Counted from the stretch's first letter, positions 38,435 through 45,848 are shown. The stretch is 64,000 nt of DNA from VRUE01 sp963718775 (GCA_963718775.1 OY970377.1:1488001-1552000); one strand, 5' to 3'. Notes: generated from the letters alone by a model not told the origin. Program-made: numbers and translations.

Positions 38435-39195
38435 CCGGCCTGGGCGTAGCGCAGCGAGCCCGGCGTCGTCAGGCCCTCGCCCGTCTCCAGGAGGGTCTTC
38501 AGCCCGGAGAGGATCATCGGCCAGCCGCCGAAGAGTTCGTCGTTGGCGCCCTCGTTGAGCTGGTCGTGGGTGACCGTCAGCCGGCAGGAGTCCTCGACCT
38601 GCTCGATCTCCCAGGTGACCCGCGAGGTCCCTTCGCTCTTGACCTGGTCGCTCCACAGAGCGTTGAAGCTCTGCACGAGGCGGTTGGGCGGATCGACCTC
38701 GAGGTTCTCGCCGGCGGCGATCGCGATCCCGGCGCCGGGATGGAACCCCTCGTAGGCGGATCCTGGCGTCCAGTCCGAGCGCACGCCGACGCCGAAGTTG
38801 TACTTCTGGCGCATCGCGTCGTCGGTGATCGCCTCCCAGAGTCGCTCCGGGGTCGTCTTGATGTAGATCTCGAAAACCTTCTCCATCGTCTTCTCCTCCA
38901 GTTCGTGCTTGAGGCCGGTCAGGGCCGCGGCCCATGGCTCGGCGTACTTGCTCACCCAGCGGTCGTGGACGAGCCGGATCGGGACGGGGTTGAGGAAGTG
39001 CAACTTCTCGCGGCCGCGCTTGCGGGTGGTCACGAGACCAGCCTCCTCGAGCACTCGCAGGTGCTTCATCACGCCGAAGCGCGTCATCGGCAGGCGTCCC
39101 TCCAAAGCGCTGAGCGTCTGCCCGTCCCGCTCGAACAACTCGTCGAGCAGGCTGCGCCGCGTCGGGTCCGCGAGTGCCTTGAACACCTCGTCCAT
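38431..39195 (-). CDS. ArsR-type HTH fused to SRPBCC (AHSA1-like) domain
   Basis: A 254-residue two-domain protein. N-terminal ArsR winged helix: MDEVFKALADPTRRSLLDELFERDGQTLSALEGRLPMTRFGVMKHLRVLEEAGLVTTRKRGREKLHFLNP (1-70). C-terminal START/AHSA1-like domain from about residue 105: FEIYIKTTPERLWEAITDDAMRQKYNFG ... VTWEIEQVEDSCRLTVTHD ... GWPMILSGLKTLLE. In many actinobacteria these domains are encoded by two adjacent genes; here they are one frame. The SRPBCC cavity may bind the inducing ligand directly. Convergent with MpsC copy 3. Confidence 0.87.
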   Translation of the reverse strand: MDEVFKALADPTRRSLLDELFERDGQTLSALEGRLPMTRFGVMKHLRVLEEAGLVTTRKRGREKLHFLNPVPIRLVHDRWVSKYAEPWAAALTGLKHELEEKTMEKVFEIYIKTTPERLWEAITDDAMRQKYNFGVGVRSDWTPGSAYEGFHPGAGIAIAAGENLEVDPPNRLVQSFNALWSDQVKSEGTSRVTWEIEQVEDSCRLTVTHDQLNEGANDELFGGWPMILSGLKTLLETGEGLTTPGSLRYAQAG

Positions 39196-39300
39196 GCCCA
39201 GGACTATAGGTGACCTTTTAGGGCATGTATCCCTTCTCGGGGGGTAGCTTTTCCCCTTTCTAAAGCGCCAAAAAGCCGTCCTCTGATGGCGCTACGTTCC

Positions 39301-39350
39301 CCGGCCTGAAATGAAAAGTGGCCGGGGCGGCGGTGGAACGCCCCCCGGCC
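39301..39350 (+). other. Alternative hairpins in the leader of a small HTH operon
   Basis: The 180-bp gap 39196-39375 has no gene. GGCCGG (39320-39325) can pair with the upstream CCGGCC (39301-39306), or, as GGCCGGGGCG (39320-39329), with CGCCCCCCGGCC (39339-39350). The two are exclusive. They lie 26-75 bp before the ATG of the downstream gene, so a regulatory or terminator role is possible. High GC makes chance pairing fairly likely. Confidence 0.35.
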
Positions 39351-39375
39351 TGACACCCGGGAGGTTGAGTCCCAG

Positions 39376-39597
39376 ATGCCCGCCAAGAGTAGTCCGAAGG
39401 TGCGCCGAGCCGTGCTCGGCCTCGTTCTCTACGAACACCCAGCAGAACTGTCGTCGCACGACCTGAGGCGCGAGATAGGCGACGACGCCAGAGGGGCCAT
39501 CGCGGACCTCATGGAGGCAGGTCTTCTACGGCGCGAGGGAGACGCGGTGCGGCCGACGCGAGCTGCGCTGAACTTCTACCGGCTGGAACTCCCGTGA
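39376..39597 (+). CDS. Small winged-helix protein
   Basis: A 73-residue basic protein resembling a bare winged helix: KVRRAVLGLVLYEHPAELSSHDLRREIGDDARGAIADLMEAGLLRREGDAVRPTRAALNFYRLELP. No effector region. It is coupled to the next gene by GTGA (39594-39597). The pair may regulate a mobile or accessory region; no target is evident. Confidence 0.6.
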   Translation: MPAKSSPKVRRAVLGLVLYEHPAELSSHDLRREIGDDARGAIADLMEAGLLRREGDAVRPTRAALNFYRLELP

Positions 39598-39851
39598 CGG
39601 TCGCTCAGCGGTTCGGAGCCAACCTCCGCCGCTGCCGAAAGCGCGCCGACCTTTCGCAAGAAGAGACGGCGGTACGCGCCTCGCTGCATCGCACTGCGGT
39701 GGGCCAATTGGAGCGCGCCGAGCGAGTTGCTAGGGCCGACACAATCGCCAAGCTGGCCGGGGCGCTTGACGCCGAGCCTGCCGAGTTCTTTGAGGGGATC
39801 GCGTGGATGCCGGGAGAGGTCACGCCAGGGCGGTTTACGCAGTCACGCTAG
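39594..39851 (+). CDS. XRE-family HTH protein
   Basis: An 85-residue Cro/CI-type HTH: RFGANLRRCRKRADLSQEETAVRASLHRTAVGQLERAERVARADTIAKLAGALDAEPAEFFEGIAW. Complete HTH with short C-terminal tail. GTG start overlapping the stop of the winged-helix gene. The stop shares CTAG with the convergent small gene at 39848-40066. Likely a regulator of accessory genes. Confidence 0.78.
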   Translation: MTVAQRFGANLRRCRKRADLSQEETAVRASLHRTAVGQLERAERVARADTIAKLAGALDAEPAEFFEGIAWMPGEVTPGRFTQSR

Positions 39852-40066
39852 GCCTGCTCGCCGTCGGCTTGATCCTTGTCCTCAGCCGTATCCTTATTGT
39901 ATGCAATCAGCATTCCGGCAGACTGAGGAACGGTCGTCCCATGAATTAGCGCTGATGCAATGTCAGCGTAGCTCGCTTGAAGGCCAAATTCCGCTCTGAG
40001 AGCAGCTTTTAGCTCCCCAAGTCGCTCTTGAGCCGAGCCGCTAATTCGGGTATTTGCCTGGGCCAT
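39848..40066 (-). CDS. Small RHH-like protein divergent from the Panacea operon
   Basis: A 72-residue protein: RISGSAQERLGELKAALRAEFGLQASYADIASALIHGTTV, a pattern like a ribbon-helix-helix (a short strand, then two helices), with an acidic tail (DTAEDKDQADGEQA). It diverges from the Panacea gene over the symmetric site at 40091-40109 and may bind it. No family can be named with certainty. Convergent overlap CTAG with the XRE gene. Confidence 0.5.
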   Translation of the reverse strand: MAQANTRISGSAQERLGELKAALRAEFGLQASYADIASALIHGTTVPQSAGMLIAYNKDTAEDKDQADGEQA

Positions 40067-40090
40067 CCGAAGGGTTTCGTAGGGTCTGTC

Positions 40091-40109
40091 CGTATACGTC
40101 TCGTATACG
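40091..40109. promoter_or_regulatory. Symmetric operator: two CGTATACG boxes
   Basis: CGTATACG-TCT-CGTATACG: two copies of a self-complementary 8-mer separated by three bases, in the 89-bp gap between the divergent RHH-like and Panacea genes. Expected form of a toxin-antitoxin autoregulatory site. Confidence 0.65.
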
Positions 40110-40155
40110 AAAAGCGAGCTTGCAGACTCTACTAGCCTTTAGGCAAGGAACCAAA

Positions 40156-40710
40156 ATGGCCGAGAAGACAAAGCTGAAGGAGTTGATCCTCTATCTCGCG
40201 CAGAAGATGGAGGAGGATCAGCACGTAGGTCGCGGACGGATCAAGCTGGCCAAGCTTCTTTGGCGGTCGGACTTCGGAGCCTTCTGGCGATTCGGCAGTC
40301 CCGTTACCGAGGCCATTTACCAAGCGGACAAACTGGGACCGGCCCCAGTCGATGAGATGCTGGCCATTAGGGATCTAGAGGGGCAAAGGCGACTCGAATT
40401 CGTCAACGAATGGGATCGTCAGGAAATCCCCGTCGCCATAGGCGATCCTCCAAAGCTCGAATTGTTCTCTGCGCAAGAGATCGCTTTGGTTGACGATCAA
40501 CTCAACCGGTATCGGTATGTAACTGGGCGCGCCATGGTGGATGAGGCACATGACTTTCCCGGCTGGATTCACGCTTGGCGAGGCGGCGAGGGAAAGCGAG
40601 CGCCTATTCCTTTTGAGTCGGTTTTTTGGGACGCGCGAACTGAGCTTGAAGAGTGGGAGCAGGCCGAGGCAAAAGTTCTGGCCGAGAAGCTTGGTATTTC
40701 GTCTGCCTAA
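40156..40710 (+). CDS. Panacea-domain (SocA-like) putative antitoxin
   Basis: A 184-residue protein with the Panacea/SocA-like pattern from its first residues: KLKELILYLAQKMEEDQHVGRGRIKLAKLLWRSDFGAFWRFGSPVTEAIYQADKLGPAP, then EILR-like acidic helices and a Trp-rich end (FPGWIHAWRGGEGKRAPIPFESVFWDA). Panacea proteins are known antitoxins that neutralise very different toxins encoded beside them. The ATG at 40156 has AAGGA seven bases upstream; the longer frame runs through the operator. The next gene starts directly at the stop. Base composition here is visibly less GC-rich than the core, which suggests transfer. Confidence 0.8.
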   Translation: MAEKTKLKELILYLAQKMEEDQHVGRGRIKLAKLLWRSDFGAFWRFGSPVTEAIYQADKLGPAPVDEMLAIRDLEGQRRLEFVNEWDRQEIPVAIGDPPKLELFSAQEIALVDDQLNRYRYVTGRAMVDEAHDFPGWIHAWRGGEGKRAPIPFESVFWDARTELEEWEQAEAKVLAEKLGISSA

Positions 40711-40968
40711 GTGGGCGTTTTTCACCAGAAAAGTTTCGAAGCTGAACTGAGCGCTCTTCGGGCTGACGCGGATCGCCTCGACGACGCGATTCGCTACGTC
40801 GAACATCAACTATCCGAGGACCCGGCATCGGGCCTTGAATCAGTTGTGCCGGGTATTTACATCGCTCCGGTCAGGCTCCCGGTGGATGGCGGGCTAGTCC
40901 GAATGTCGATCTTCTATACCTATGATGGAAAAGACGTGACTTTCCAAAGCCTTAAGAGGGCACCTTGA
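40711..40968 (+). CDS. Small protein after Panacea gene, RelE-like toxin candidate
   Basis: An 85-residue protein starting with GTG immediately after the Panacea stop: FHQKSFEAELSALRADADRLDDAIRYVEHQLSEDPASGLESVVPGIYIAPVRLPVDGGLVRMSIFYTYDGKDVTFQSLKRAP. Two N-terminal helices followed by beta strands with V-R-M-x-I-F-Y-x-Y-D-G-x-x-V-x-F-x-x-L-K-R resemble the RelE/ParE fold by eye. Operon position supports a toxin role. It ends in TTGA overlap with a third small gene. Confidence 0.55.
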   Translation: MGVFHQKSFEAELSALRADADRLDDAIRYVEHQLSEDPASGLESVVPGIYIAPVRLPVDGGLVRMSIFYTYDGKDVTFQSLKRAP

Positions 40969-41099
40969 GCAAGCAGACTCAGAAGACCCCTAAGGGTCAG
41001 GAGATACGCCCCGGGAAGCGCGAGAGCGTTTTGGCTGACTTCCGGAAGATCGCTGGCCCGCTGCGGGGCCGCAACCGGGACCAGAAACCCAAGGCTTAG
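40965..41099 (+). CDS. Third small gene of the Panacea operon, 44 residues
   Basis: TTG start inside the stop of the preceding gene (TTGA): SKQTQKTPKGQEIRPGKRES, then VLADFRKIAGPLRGRNRDQKPKA. Short basic peptide with a K-T-P-K-G-x-E-I block that I have seen in small proteins next to toxin-like genes. Translational coupling supports that it is real. Its stop is at the left end of the IS element (41099). Confidence 0.5.
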   Translation: MSKQTQKTPKGQEIRPGKRESVLADFRKIAGPLRGRNRDQKPKA

Positions 41100-41118
41100 G
41101 CTGGTTCTCAGGTCCGCT

Positions 41119-42066
41119 TCATAGGGCCGCTCGCGTGGCGAGTTGCAGGAACATGGCCCGCTCGTCGTCGCGGCGGTTGTAGCGCCAGGTGAACTCGTTG
41201 AGGTAGCCCTGTAGCCATTTGCGGGATACGGCGTGGTAGGTGCCGGCCACCCCTCGCTTGAAGTTGCCAAAGAACCCCTCCACGGTATTCGTGTGCACCT
41301 CGCCTTCGACGTAGATCTTCTCGGCGTGGCGGATGCGGTGATGAGCGGCGTAGTGGTCGCCCAGCTTGCGGTAGCCCGCCCAATCGTCCGTGTAGACGAT
41401 CGACTCCGGCAGGACGTGTTCGTGGACGATGGAGCGGACCGGGCGATGCTCGCGGTTCTCGGCCAGCGTCGCCCGGACACGGCCGCCGCGCTCGACCATC
41501 GCAACCACGGTGGTCTTCTTCTCTTTCGCCCACTTGACCGCCTCTTGGCGCGTCATCGGGCCGTCGCTGGCGCGTGGCCTGCCGCCGATGGCAGTCTCGT
41601 CGACCTCGACCTCTCCAGATAGCGGCTCATCGTCCAGCTCGTCCATGAGCTGGTTGCGGATCTTGTTCAGCATCCGCCACGCGGTCTTGTATGTGACGCC
41701 GATCTCGCGCTCCAACTGCTTCGCGCTGATCCCGCACCGCGTCTGCGAGACAAGGAACATCGCGTAGAACCAGAGTTGCAGCGAGGTCGAAGACTTGTGG
41801 AAGATCGTCCCTGCGGTCGGGTGCAGATGGTGGCCGCAGTAGTCGCAGTCCCACGCCGGTCGACCGCTCACGCGGTGGAACGGGCGGTCTAGTTCGCACT
41901 TGGTGCAGAAGGCCCGCTTGCCCTCCTCATCGACCGCGTGGCGCGTCTCCCAGAGCCACCGCAAGCACGCCTCGTCGTCGGGGAACTCGCGCATGAACTC
42001 CATGAGGCTGTAGCGCGAGTCTGAGGACTTGGCCCGGACTGGATTGGTGCGGTCAACGGGCGGCAT
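41119..42066 (-). CDS. IS1595-family (ISXO2-like) transposase
   Basis: A 315-residue DDE-type transposase with N-terminal zinc binding: FCTKCELDRPFHRVSGRPAW, CDYCGHHLHPTAGTIFHKSSTSLQLWFYAMFL. The catalytic region shows VEVDETAIGGR (first Asp), VYTDDWAGY (second Asp) and HTNTVEGFFGNFKRG (Asn/Glu of the ISXO2 DDNK/E group). The length is full, so it may be active. The ATG at 42066 (MPPVDRTNP) overlaps the zinc-ribbon stop by one base (TAATG). Confidence 0.9.
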   Translation of the reverse strand: MPPVDRTNPVRAKSSDSRYSLMEFMREFPDDEACLRWLWETRHAVDEEGKRAFCTKCELDRPFHRVSGRPAWDCDYCGHHLHPTAGTIFHKSSTSLQLWFYAMFLVSQTRCGISAKQLEREIGVTYKTAWRMLNKIRNQLMDELDDEPLSGEVEVDETAIGGRPRASDGPMTRQEAVKWAKEKKTTVVAMVERGGRVRATLAENREHRPVRSIVHEHVLPESIVYTDDWAGYRKLGDHYAAHHRIRHAEKIYVEGEVHTNTVEGFFGNFKRGVAGTYHAVSRKWLQGYLNEFTWRYNRRDDERAMFLQLATRAAL

Positions 42067-42317
42067 TAGCGCCTCTCTCGCTGCAAAGACTTTTCGGCGT
42101 GAAACCGAATGAAGCCGCAGTTGCTGCAAGCGAAGGGCAGCGCGCCAAATCCCTGCCCAAGCTGGCCCCCGAGCAGAATGTCGCCTGCGTAGTAGACGAC
42201 TGCGACATCGTCTCCCAGGGTCCAATCGTCTTCGCCGCAAAACGGACACTCGGGGCGTGTTACCCGTTGTTCCGCCTCACGGGCCAAAGTTTTACGAGAC
42301 CGCTCAGGCTGCTCCAT
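42066..42317 (-). CDS. Zinc-ribbon protein linked to the IS transposase
   Basis: An 83-residue protein with two CxxC pairs (RPECPFCGEDDW and FACSNCGFIRFH) predicting one zinc. It is translationally coupled to the transposase (TAATG), so it is probably part of the element or was picked up by it. Many ISXO2-type elements carry only the transposase. Function unknown. Confidence 0.65.
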   Translation of the reverse strand: MEQPERSRKTLAREAEQRVTRPECPFCGEDDWTLGDDVAVVYYAGDILLGGQLGQGFGALPFACSNCGFIRFHAEKSLQRERR

Positions 42318-42384
42318 GCCGCTATCTAAACAGAATTCTTACCCCCTGTCAAGGGATACTTGCCCCTTTTAGTCACCTGTCAAC

Positions 42385-42894
42385 TCAGCCGCGTTCGGTC
42401 CGGCCGCCTCTCGCAAAGACCTGGACGTAGTAGCGGCCGTATGGGCCGCCGCGGGCGAAGCCACCGCCGATCCGCGTGTAGTCGGCGTTGAGGATGTTTT
42501 CTCGGTGGCCCGGGCTTTGCATCCAGCCCTTGCAGGCAACCGAGGCAGAGGGGTAGCCGGCGGCGATGTTCTCGCCGACGAAGAAGAATTCGTGCCGCGT
42601 GTCGAAGATCTCAACGCGTTCCAGTGGACCGTGGCCCTGCGGATCCTCGTGGTCGAAGAAGCCCTGGGTCGCCATGTTCCGCGCCTGCAGACGGGCCGCC
42701 TTGCCGAGCACCCCGCTCGCCCGCAGGGGCGGCAGCCCCGCCACATCGCGGTTGTGGTTCGCGCAGCCGCGGATCGCCCGCTCGATCCCGGCAATCGAGG
42801 CTGCTCTTCCAGCGCCGGCGGAGGAGGCACTGCCGGGAGCGACCAGGGCCGTGCAGAGCAACAGGCAGACGAGAGCGCTGCGGCGTCTGGTCAA
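42385..42894 (-). CDS. Secreted CAP-domain protein
   Basis: A 169-residue exported protein: signal (RRRSALVCLLLCTALVAPGSASS) and a CAP/SCP-PR1 domain (IERAIRGCANHNRDVAGLPPLRASGVLGKAARLQARNMATQGFFDHEDPQG, VGENIAAGY, WMQSPGHRENILNADYTRIGGG, YYVQVFAR). Bacterial CAP proteins are secreted, function mostly unknown. TTG start at 42894 overlapping the PadR stop (TTGA), with GGGGAG upstream. The last residues (GGRTERG) lie at the right IS end, so the native C-terminus may have been replaced. Confidence 0.8.
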   Translation of the reverse strand: MTRRRSALVCLLLCTALVAPGSASSAGAGRAASIAGIERAIRGCANHNRDVAGLPPLRASGVLGKAARLQARNMATQGFFDHEDPQGHGPLERVEIFDTRHEFFFVGENIAAGYPSASVACKGWMQSPGHRENILNADYTRIGGGFARGGPYGRYYVQVFARGGRTERG

Positions 42895-43409
42895 GCTCCC
42901 CGCACTTCCTCGAGCATCTCGAGCATCTTGCGGTGATACACAACGCCGACGGTAAGGACTCGCTGAGAGCGTTGCCAATCCTCCTCGCCGCTGACTTCAT
43001 CGAGATAGCCCTGCAGCTCGGTCAGCTTCTCGCGGTGCCAGGCCTCGCGCGCCTCGAGCAGGGGTCCCGGATCGGCGCCGGCGAAGACTTTGAGCACCGC
43101 CTCGTCGCGGACCTGTGGGGGTAAGACGGCCGTGTCCTTCGCCCAGGCGGCAAGGGCAGCCCGCCCCTGTTCGGTGAGCGAGTACGCCTTGCGGCGGCGG
43201 CCACCCTCCTCCTGGCGCACCGAGAGGTAGCCGGCAGCGGCGAGCCGCGCCGGCTCCTCGTAGGCGGTTGTATGCGGAACCGGCCAGAAGTTCTCGATCG
43301 ACTTCTCGAGTGCCTGCTTGATCTCGTATGGCGTCGCCTCGCCCAACTGGTCGAGCAGAGCGAGCAGAGCATGGGATGTGGCCGTCAGCCGGATCGGCTT
43401 GCTTTTCAT
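42891..43409 (-). CDS. PadR-family transcriptional regulator
   Basis: A 172-residue PadR regulator: LTATSHALLALLDQLGEATPYEIKQALEKSIENFWPVPHTTAYEEPARLAAAGYLSVRQEEGGRRRKAYSLTEQGRAALAAW, then a C-terminal helical dimerisation domain. The ATG at 43409 (MKSKPIRLT) gives the standard start. It diverges from the FAD oxidoreductase over a 26-bp gap that holds the direct repeat ATAG at 43409-43412 and 43423-43426, so it likely controls that gene, as PadR proteins do for detoxifying enzymes. Confidence 0.85.
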   Translation of the reverse strand: MKSKPIRLTATSHALLALLDQLGEATPYEIKQALEKSIENFWPVPHTTAYEEPARLAAAGYLSVRQEEGGRRRKAYSLTEQGRAALAAWAKDTAVLPPQVRDEAVLKVFAGADPGPLLEAREAWHREKLTELQGYLDEVSGEEDWQRSQRVLTVGVVYHRKMLEMLEEVRGA

Positions 43410-43435
43410 AGTTCGAGGCGTATAGTACGGGACGA

Positions 43436-44722
43436 ATGGTGGAGCGGAACTACGACGTTGTGGTGGTCGGCGCCAGCCTCGCAGGATGCACGGCGGCGAT
43501 CCTGCTCGGCCGCGGTGGAGCCAGCGTGGCACTGGTCGAGAAGAAGCCCGACCCGGCCGCCTTCAAGCGCACCTGCTCCCACTTCATCCAGGCCTCGGCG
43601 GTGCCGACGCTCGAACGTCTTGACTTGCTCGAGCCGATCATGGCAGCGGGCGGGATACGCACGCCGATGCGCGCCTGGACGCGCTGGGGCTGGATCGAGG
43701 CGCCGCTCGACCGAGCCGGACGGGGGGTCAACCTGCGGCGCGAGCGCCTCGACCCGCTGATCCGCGAGGTTGCCGCCGAGACACCCGGGGTGGAGCTGAT
43801 GCTCGGCCAGGGCGCACAGCGCCTCCTCCACGACGGGGGCGCGGTTGGCGGGGTCGTCGTCCGCGACCGCGACGAAGCCGAGACGATGTTGCGAGCGCAG
43901 CTCGTCATCGGCGCCGACGGGCGCGACTCGCACCTCGCCGAGCTCTCCGGCGTCGACACGAAGGTCCTCCCCCACGGCCGCTTCGCCTACGGCGCCTACT
44001 TCGAGGGTCCCCCGGTGACGGCCGGCGACGCCAGCTCGATCTGGATGCTCGACCCACAATGGGCCGCGGCCTTCCCCACCGATGAAGGCCTCATCTTCTA
44101 CGCCGCGATGATGACCAAGGACCGCCTGCCCGAGTTCCGCAGCGACCCCGCGGCAGCGCTCGTCTCCTTCCTCGCCGGCATCCCCGAGGCGCCGCCGATC
44201 GGCGCCTCGCGAATCGTCAGCTCGATGACCGGCAAGCTCGAGACGCCAACCCAGATTCGCGTCCCGATCGCACCGGGGTTCGCTCTTGCCGGCGACGCGG
44301 CCATGGCCGTCGACCCCCTCTTCGGCGTCGGCTGCGGCTGGGCGCTGCAATCTGGTGAGTGGCTCGCCGACAGCGTCCTGCCCGCCTTGCGCGACGGCGA
44401 GCCGCTGCAGCGCGGCCTCAACCGCTACCGCCGGCGCCAGTCGTGGGCCCTGCGCGGACATGCCATTCAGATCAACGACTACTCCGGCGGCCGGAGGATG
44501 AGGCCGGGAGAGCGGATGCTCTTCGCCGCCGCCGCCCGCGACGCGAAGGTCGCGGAGGGATTCGATGCCTTCGCCACGCGCCGCAGCGGACCCGGCCGGA
44601 CCCTCGCGAGAATCCTCCCACGCGCGATCGCGGTCAACTCACGGCACGCGCTGGCCCGGCGGCGGGAAAGAGCCCAACGGCCGCGGGACGCGGCGGCAAG
44701 CGCTTCCGCCACCGATACTTGA
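43436..44722 (+). CDS. FAD-dependent oxidoreductase (PHBH/geranylgeranyl reductase-like)
   Basis: A 428-residue flavoprotein: FAD-binding DVVVVGASLAGCTAAILLGRGGASVALVEK (GxSxAG variant of GxGxxG), the ADGRDS motif (VIGADGRDSHLAEL), and FALAGDAAMAVDPLFGVGCGWALQSGEWLAD (GD motif). This is the aromatic hydroxylase/geranylgeranyl-reductase superfamily. The substrate is unknown; the PadR regulator suggests a phenolic or hydrophobic compound. It begins 26 bp from padR. The tail of 30 residues is low-complexity. Confidence 0.85.
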   Translation: MVERNYDVVVVGASLAGCTAAILLGRGGASVALVEKKPDPAAFKRTCSHFIQASAVPTLERLDLLEPIMAAGGIRTPMRAWTRWGWIEAPLDRAGRGVNLRRERLDPLIREVAAETPGVELMLGQGAQRLLHDGGAVGGVVVRDRDEAETMLRAQLVIGADGRDSHLAELSGVDTKVLPHGRFAYGAYFEGPPVTAGDASSIWMLDPQWAAAFPTDEGLIFYAAMMTKDRLPEFRSDPAAALVSFLAGIPEAPPIGASRIVSSMTGKLETPTQIRVPIAPGFALAGDAAMAVDPLFGVGCGWALQSGEWLADSVLPALRDGEPLQRGLNRYRRRQSWALRGHAIQINDYSGGRRMRPGERMLFAAAARDAKVAEGFDAFATRRSGPGRTLARILPRAIAVNSRHALARRRERAQRPRDAAASASATDT

Positions 44723-44754
44723 AGATTCTTGTTTAGTCGTTAGCCTTGCTGCGC

Positions 44755-45387
44755 ATGGCGGCAGGCGAGACAGAGGGCAAGATCACCGTGGTTACGCTCG
44801 GGCCTGGTGGGACCTGCCACGAGCGAGCGGTGACCGAGTACCTGCGCTTCCAGGGTGTCGAGAACTACGAGATCGAGCTGACCACCGACTTCTTCTGGGG
44901 ACTGGATCAGGTGCGCGAGCGCCCCAGCACCTTCCTCGTCCAGTGCAGCGCCCATCCGAAGGTCCACGAGGTCACCGAGAAGTACTGGACCGAGGTCTTC
45001 GTCGTCGACACCTTCATCTACCCGACCAAGCACCTGGTCCTGCTCAGCCGGCGGGACGTCGAGAAGCCACGCTCGATCGGGATCGTCCCCGCCACCAAGG
45101 GCTACGTCGACCTCTCCCAGTGGGAGGAGGTCATCGACGTCGCCTCCAAGCCGATCGTCGGCGAAGGGCTGCTGCGCGGCGAATACGACTCCGGCCTCAC
45201 CCACATGGAGCACGTCGAGGAGCATGCCGACGAACTGCGCCTCGACCTCGACATCGGCGAAATAGACACCACCTGGGTCGTCTACGGTCGCCAGAAGCGC
45301 TTCAAAGGTGAGGTGATCGGGATCCCCTCGGCGCACCTGTTCGAGGCGGGCGAGGCAGAGGCGGCGGCGCTCGCGAGCGGCGCCTAG
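44755..45387 (+). CDS. Prephenate dehydratase / BacA-like domain protein
   Basis: A 210-residue protein starting GKITVVTLGPGGTCHERAVTEYLRFQG, the N-terminal signature of prephenate dehydratase and its relative BacA (prephenate decarboxylase of bacilysin synthesis), both periplasmic-binding-like folds. The second half (IGIVPATKGYVDLSQWEEVIDVASKPIVGEGLLRGEYDSGLTHMEHVEEHADELRL) is not the ACT domain of PheA and lacks the clear T-R-F motif of dehydratases. A true PheA role is therefore doubtful. Product and partners unknown; no biosynthetic cluster is around it. Stop shares CTAG with the convergent marR. Confidence 0.6.
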   Translation: MAAGETEGKITVVTLGPGGTCHERAVTEYLRFQGVENYEIELTTDFFWGLDQVRERPSTFLVQCSAHPKVHEVTEKYWTEVFVVDTFIYPTKHLVLLSRRDVEKPRSIGIVPATKGYVDLSQWEEVIDVASKPIVGEGLLRGEYDSGLTHMEHVEEHADELRLDLDIGEIDTTWVVYGRQKRFKGEVIGIPSAHLFEAGEAEAAALASGA

Positions 45388-45818
45388 GACGAAGCGGCGC
45401 GCCGCAGTAGGTCGCGCAGGGTGCGCTGGTCGGCCGCGGAGAGCCCGGTGAGCCAGTCCGGTGGCGTTTCGATCGCCTTGCTGAGCCGAGCGTGGACGCG
45501 GCGGCCCTCGGCGGTGAGCGCGATCAGCTTGACGCGGCGATCCTGCTCGGAGGGCGTGCGAATCGCGAGGCCGCGCTCTTCGAGACCGTCGACGATGCCG
45601 GTGACGTTGGAGGGATCGCAGTGCAGGATGGTGGCGATCTCACTCATCGTCTTTGGCTCCTCGAGCGTGCGCAGGGCGCCGAAAGCGGCCGGCCGCAGAC
45701 CAAGCTCGCGGGCGATTGAGAGGAAGGGCGGTGGGTATACGAGCCGCACGAGCGTTCCCCAGGCCTGGCCGGCGACGTCCCCGCTCCTCACCCTGTCGTT
45801 GCGCTTGGTCTCGGCCAT
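45384..45818 (-). CDS. MarR-family regulator
   Basis: A 144-residue MarR repressor: LVRLVYPPPFLSIARELGLRPAAFGALRTLEEPKTMSEIATILHCDPSNVTGIVDGLEERGLAIRTPSEQDRRVKLIALTAEGRRV, the full winged helix with the D-x-R wing. It diverges from the three-gene ABC exporter at 45891; the palindrome 45834-45848 lies between. It likely represses the exporter until a drug-like ligand binds. Confidence 0.88.
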   Translation of the reverse strand: MAETKRNDRVRSGDVAGQAWGTLVRLVYPPPFLSIARELGLRPAAFGALRTLEEPKTMSEIATILHCDPSNVTGIVDGLEERGLAIRTPSEQDRRVKLIALTAEGRRVHARLSKAIETPPDWLTGLSAADQRTLRDLLRRAASS

Positions 45819-45833
45819 CTAGATGGATTGTAA

Positions 45834-45848
45834 TATCAATATTTGATA
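45834..45848. promoter_or_regulatory. MarR operator: perfect 15-bp palindrome
   Basis: TATCAATATTTGATA (TATCAA-TAT-TTGATA) in the 72-bp divergent gap between marR and the ABC exporter genes, in locally AT-rich DNA. Expected MarR dimer site controlling both directions. Confidence 0.7.

Larger units (their letters stand above)
41099..42390. mobile_element. IS1595-family insertion element (bounds tentative)
   Basis: Transposase plus a zinc-ribbon gene between imperfect terminal inverted repeats: GGCTGGTTCTCAGGTCC (41099-41115) and, on the other strand, GGCTGAGTTGACAGGTGAC (42390-42372); 13 bases match with one gap. No 8-bp target duplication is visible at these bounds, so the ends may be off or decayed. 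The insertion lies between the Panacea operon and the CAP gene, touching both stops. Confidence 0.5.

Noticed and set aside
41087..42402. Target-site duplication for the IS element
   Set aside because: The 8-bp flanks at the proposed ends do not match, so no duplication is claimed.
44755..45387. Annotation as true prephenate dehydratase PheA
   Set aside because: No ACT domain and no convincing dehydratase T-R-F motif; only the N-terminal similarity is clear.
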